NCBI GenBank assembly: GCA_044450785.1
Contig: JBIOJM010000106.1
Location: forward strand, 1 to 27,728
DNA from: JBIOJM01 sp044450785
GTDB lineage: Bacteria; Planctomycetota; Planctomycetia; Isosphaerales; Isosphaeraceae
Reading direction: 5' to 3'
DNA length: 27,728 nt
This document shows, in pieces, positions 25,105 through 27,728 of the stretch (positions are counted from its first letter, which is position 1; each line of letters begins with the position of its first letter). The translations under genes were made by a program, and so were the position numbers. The notes beneath the pieces were generated by a model. That model worked only from the letters and a program-made list of their open reading frames with translations, was not told where the DNA came from and did no database searches.

Positions 25105-26291
25105 TTAACCGCCGTAGAGGAGGTGCTCCGCCACCTGCTTGCGCCAGGCCGCCTTGTCGAGAAAGAGCAGCTCGTCGAGATCGGCCGGTGTTTTGACCGC
25201 GTCCCTCTCGAGCGCCTCGCGGAACCTGCAATTGCCGAAGAGGATGTCGATCGGCGGCTTCAGCGTTTCGTATTCGTACGGAGGATTCCGCCAGGCGAAC
25301 CCGCTCGGCCACAGCCGGCGGATTGCGGTGATCAGCGCCAGCGTCGTGCGCACCGGCTGGAAAGTCGGCGGGTCGGTGACATGAAGGTACAAGCCACCGC
25401 AGCTCTTGTCCCGCCATTTGTGGAATGTCGGCAGGAAGCGGACCGGCCGCAGGCGCAGTCCCGTCAGCTTGAACGGCCCAAGTTCCGCAAGCAGCTTTAT
25501 CGGGTTGACAAACGGCGAGCCAAACACTTCGAACGGGGTGGTCGTGCCCCGGCCCTCGGAAATGTTCGTCCCTTCGAGCAGCACCTGCCCCGGGTAGACG
25601 AGGCAGCCCTCCCAGCGCGGAAGATTGGGCGAGGTCAGCACCCACGTCCGCCCCGTCTCGGGCCAGAGCATGCGCCGGAACCACCCGTTCATCTTCACAA
25701 CGCGGAGGTCGGCCCCGATATTGTGCTGGGCGTTGAGCCACTGCGCCAGCTCGCCCATCGTGAGGCCGTGCCGCATGGGGATAGCCGACCGGCCCACGAA
25801 ACTGGCGTAATGCAGGTCAAGGAGCGGACCTTCTACGGAGTCGCCGCCGAGCGGGTTGGGCCGGTCGAGCACGACCACGGGGATTCCCGCCGCAGCACAC
25901 GCCTCCAGGCACGCCATCATCGTCCAGGCGAACGTGTAGATCCGGGTACCGACGTCCTGCAGATCGATGACCAGGCACTCCAGTCCCTGGAGCATGGCCG
26001 GCGTGGGCTTCCTTGTCTCACTGTATAGGCTGTGGACCGGCACGCCGAGCACTCGTCTCGGCCGTGCCCGGTTTCGATCATGTTTTCCTGCTGCTCACCC
26101 CAGAATCCGTGCTGCGGCGAGAACAATGCGGCGAGCCTGCCGGGAAAGCGGCGGGCGAGAAGCGTCGCGGCATAGTCGAACTCGTTGTTCACCGACGCCT
26201 GGTTCGCGAGCACCCCAAATCGCGCCGCGTCGCGAAGCACGGTCGGCGGCGATTCCAGGCAGTTCTCCAGTCCGGTAGTCACGATGGCCAT
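25105..26291 (-). pseudogene. DUF1343/NamZ-type exo-beta-N-acetylmuramidase gene broken by a frameshift
   Basis: Two minus-strand frames together make one protein. The first part (from about 26291) reads AIVTTGLENCL…RFGVLANQASVNNEFDYAATLL…LAALFSPQHGFWGEQQ…ETGHGRD. The second, in another frame from about 26052, reads LGVPVHSLYSETRKPTPAML…LVIDLQDVGTRIYTFAWTM…VLDRPNPLGG…SPNLPRWEGCLVYPGQVLLEGTNISEGRGTTTPFEVFGSPF and continues to 25105. These are the hallmarks of DUF1343 (YbbC/NamZ), which removes terminal N-acetylmuramic acid from peptidoglycan fragments. The switch occurs at about 26050-26055 and is consistent with loss of a single base. It is either a real inactivating mutation or an assembly error. 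The start codon is uncertain and no secretion signal is evident. Confidence 0.8.
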
Positions 26292-26333
26292 GGTGGTGGT
26301 CGCTCGGGCAGGACGAAGACAGCCGTGCTCCAC

Positions 26334-26668
26334 GGCTCGTGTCGCGCGATGTTACGGGGCCACGAGCGTGCTGGCAACAGCACGCCAGGATTCTTGCTCC
26401 GACGGACCTCGGGACTAGCAGGAATCACACATCGGACCGGCGGAGCCATCGTAGCGAAGGGCCGTGGTGATTACAGCGAACTCAAGACCCTGGGGGCAGG
26501 CTCGCGAAATGGCGACCGACCCGAGTCCTGCGGTCTGCTACAATGACCTCTGGAGGTATCCCTATGCCGATTCTCGAATTGAGCGATGCGCATTTCCCCT
26601 GGATGGGGCATTGAGAGTAGACCCCGACCTGGGGGCAGACAGATCCTGACCCATCCTCGAGGTGAGCC
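26334..26668. other. Intergenic stretch upstream of the kinase remnant, with promoter and small reading frame
   Basis: No full gene is present. A TACAAT box at 26539-26544 is followed by a GGAGG (26552-26556) and an ATG at 26564 opening a 16-codon frame, MPILELSDAHFPWMGH, that stops at 26612-26614. The phrase CCTGGGGGCAG occurs twice, around 26489-26500 and 26628-26639. A second ribosome-site-like GAGGTGA precedes the kinase start at 26669. The 16-codon frame may be a leader peptide or the 5' stub of a lost gene. Confidence 0.35.
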
Positions 26669-27114
26669 ATGGGCGCACGAGCCGCACGAGCGAAAACCCT
26701 ATTCCTGGCCGCGTCGGACTTGTCCGATCCGGCGGAGCGTGCCGCCTACCTGGACCGCGAATGCGGCGACGACGCCGAACTGCGGACCCGGGTCGAGGCG
26801 CTTTTACGGGCCAATGATGCCTCGCCATTACCACCTCCCCGCACAGAAGATGCGACCGTCGACTCCGACCCGGGACAACCGGCGCCGGGTACCTCGGACT
26901 TGCAGAGGCCGAAACCCGATCTCGATCCGTCGCCAGTCTCGCTCACGGCCGATTATGACACCACCGCCCTACCGAACGTGCTCATCGCCGGCCGATACAC
27001 GCTCTAACAAAAGATCGGCGAAGGTGGCATGGGCGAGGTCTGGGTCGCCAAGCAATCCGAGCCGGTCAAGCGTAAGGTCGCCTTGAAGCTGATCAAAGCT
27101 GGAATGGATTCGCG
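26669..27114 (+). pseudogene. N-terminal remnant of a Ser/Thr protein kinase with an in-frame stop
   Basis: ATG 26669 follows a GAGGTGA ribosome site. The first 112 residues (LFLAASDLSDPAERAAYLDRECGDDAELRTRVEALLRAND…) are the standard N-terminal region of planctomycete Hanks-type kinases, ending LIAGRYTL just before the kinase domain. A TAA at 27005-27007 interrupts. The same frame continues after it with QKIGEGGMGEVWVAKQSEPVKRKVALKLIKAGMDS, that is the Gly-rich loop and catalytic lysine strand. Homology stops near 27114 and unrelated sequence follows, so the gene is both nonsense-interrupted and truncated. The breakpoint lies about 85 bp before the tRNA-Val fragment at 27199. Confidence 0.85.
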
Positions 27115-27198
27115 CATTGACTGCCATCGTCCGCTGGACGCTGCGCCAGGATGTGACGATAGCGTGCAGGAAGCGCTCCCCAGTTTGACGCAAGTCAT

Positions 27199-27245
27199 TG
27201 GGCGGCGCTGGATTCGAACCAGCGACTTCCACCGTGTGAGGATGC
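27199..27245 (-). pseudogene. 3' half of a tRNA-Val(CAC), second copy
   Basis: On the minus strand it has anticodon loop CTCACAC (anticodon CAC), a 3' anticodon strand GGTGG, a fully paired T-arm (GCTGG/CCAGC around TTCGAAT), acceptor 3' strand GCCGCCC and discriminator A. The 5' anticodon strand is GCATC, leaving a mismatched outer pair, and no D-arm or 5' acceptor strand precedes it. It is not a whole tRNA gene. It repeats 24011-24056 in the same orientation 3,188 bp away. Confidence 0.75.
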
Positions 27246-27584
27246 TCGCACAATCGGAAAACCATATCCCTCAAGCACTTAGCATTTCCATGGTACGCAC
27301 GGTTTCCACAGTTTTCAAGGCTAGTGTGCGCTGAAGTGTGCACCCGATTCGTGGCTCACAAAACCGGTCGTTCGACTGCGCGAGATCATTGTGTCGCGAA
27401 GTGCGGTTCTGGTGGAGTAATCGCGTGGAGGATTTTGACCAACCGGGCGGTCCATAGACAACGGCTCCTCGTCGGCCTTGTGGTCAAGGACGAGAATCAC
27501 CTCGGCTCGATCACGCCGCCGTCCCATTCGATCTTGCATCTGGGCAACGCCGTCTTCGCTAGTCCCGCCTTCTCCATCGCCGGA
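27246..27584. other. Gene-free stretch between the tRNA-Val fragment and the toxin gene
   Basis: No convincing coding sequence is seen. A 12-bp near-tandem duplication places AGTGTGC at 27323-27329 and 27335-27341. The remaining short frames on both strands lack recognisable content. Confidence 0.5.
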
Positions 27585-27728
27585 TCATCCAATCCCCAGT
27601 GCTGCCTTCAGGCACTCATCCAATTCAGAGAGCATTTCCGCTGACAGGTTGCCGACCTTTTCCTTGAGCCGGTCCTCGGTCATCAAGGACAGCAGCGTGC
27701 AGCAGATCACACAGTCCCGATCCAGGCC
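27585..27728 (-). CDS. PemK/MazF-type toxin, C-terminal end (partial)
   Basis: The minus frame is open from the right edge of the window to TGA 27585-27587, giving 47 residues. The segment LLSLMTEDRLKEKVGNLSAEMLSELDECLKAALGI matches the last helix region of PemK/MazF endoribonuclease toxins, whose consensus there is LD..RL...G.L....M..VD..L...LGL. The front of the protein and any antitoxin gene lie outside the window. MazF-type toxins cleave mRNA when the antitoxin is lost. With only the C-terminus visible, activity cannot be judged. Confidence 0.65.
   Translation of the reverse strand, partial: GLDRDCVICCTLLSLMTEDRLKEKVGNLSAEMLSELDECLKAALGIG

Noticed and set aside
26013..26546. Plus-strand frame of 177 codons
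   Set aside because: It is mostly antisense to the DUF1343 gene and has no domain content.
1..27728. CRISPR array
   Set aside because: No regularly spaced direct repeats of 20-40 bp with unique spacers were seen. The repeats present are the WD40 duplication, the 9-bp tandem and the tRNA fragments.

Overview
The window looks like a chromosomal segment from a GC-rich planctomycete, probably of the Isosphaerales/Gemmatales type. This is an inference from gene content, not from a marker gene. The supporting traits are an ECF-type sigma factor translationally linked to a zinc-finger Ser/Thr kinase, a PEP-CTERM surface protein, a second kinase remnant, a DUF1343/NamZ-type hydrolase, and a large TIR plus nSTAND-WD40 conflict locus.

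Layout. (1) 0.5-6.25 kb, minus strand: a four-gene operon reading SDR/NmrA-like protein, acyl-CoA mutase large subunit, B12-binding domain fused to a MeaB-type GTPase, AMP-forming acyl-CoA synthetase. The mutase carries Phe and Gln at the two positions that separate isobutyryl-CoA mutase from methylmalonyl-CoA mutase. The operon is therefore better read as butyryl/isobutyryl-CoA metabolism. A good promoter with a 14-bp palindrome in its spacer precedes it. (2) 6.26-7.82 kb, minus strand: gene debris (a CsgG-like fragment and an unrecognised C-terminal fragment) and a beta-propeller PEP-CTERM protein with an abnormal tail. (3) 8.09-11.2 kb, plus strand: sigma factor and membrane kinase. (4) 11.36-16.68 kb, minus strand: the complete mutasome operon imuA-imuB-dnaE2 for SOS/error-prone translesion synthesis. 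(5) 17.0-23.8 kb, plus strand: two overlapping genes. The first encodes a protein with a death-like/effector-associated N-terminus, one catalytic-looking TIR domain and two further TIR-like domains. The second encodes a 1,639-residue nSTAND NTPase with a membrane segment and about eighteen WD40 repeats. This pair is the most interesting system here and is probably an NTP-controlled, sensor-triggered NAD-depleting or suicide defence module. (6) 23.8-27.73 kb: a degraded accessory region. It contains two copies of the 3' half of a tRNA-Val(CAC) 3,188 bp apart. The left copy abuts a perfect 7-7-7 inverted repeat resembling a tyrosine-recombinase core site. Between the copies lie an AbiEii-like nucleotidyltransferase with a small partner, a frameshifted DUF1343 gene and a kinase remnant with an in-frame stop. 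A PemK/MazF-type toxin gene runs off the right end.

How the parts relate: regions 1 to 4 look like chromosomal housekeeping or accessory functions. Regions 5 and 6 look like a defence/mobile-element zone. All functional calls come from reading motifs in the translated sequence by eye; no database search was run.
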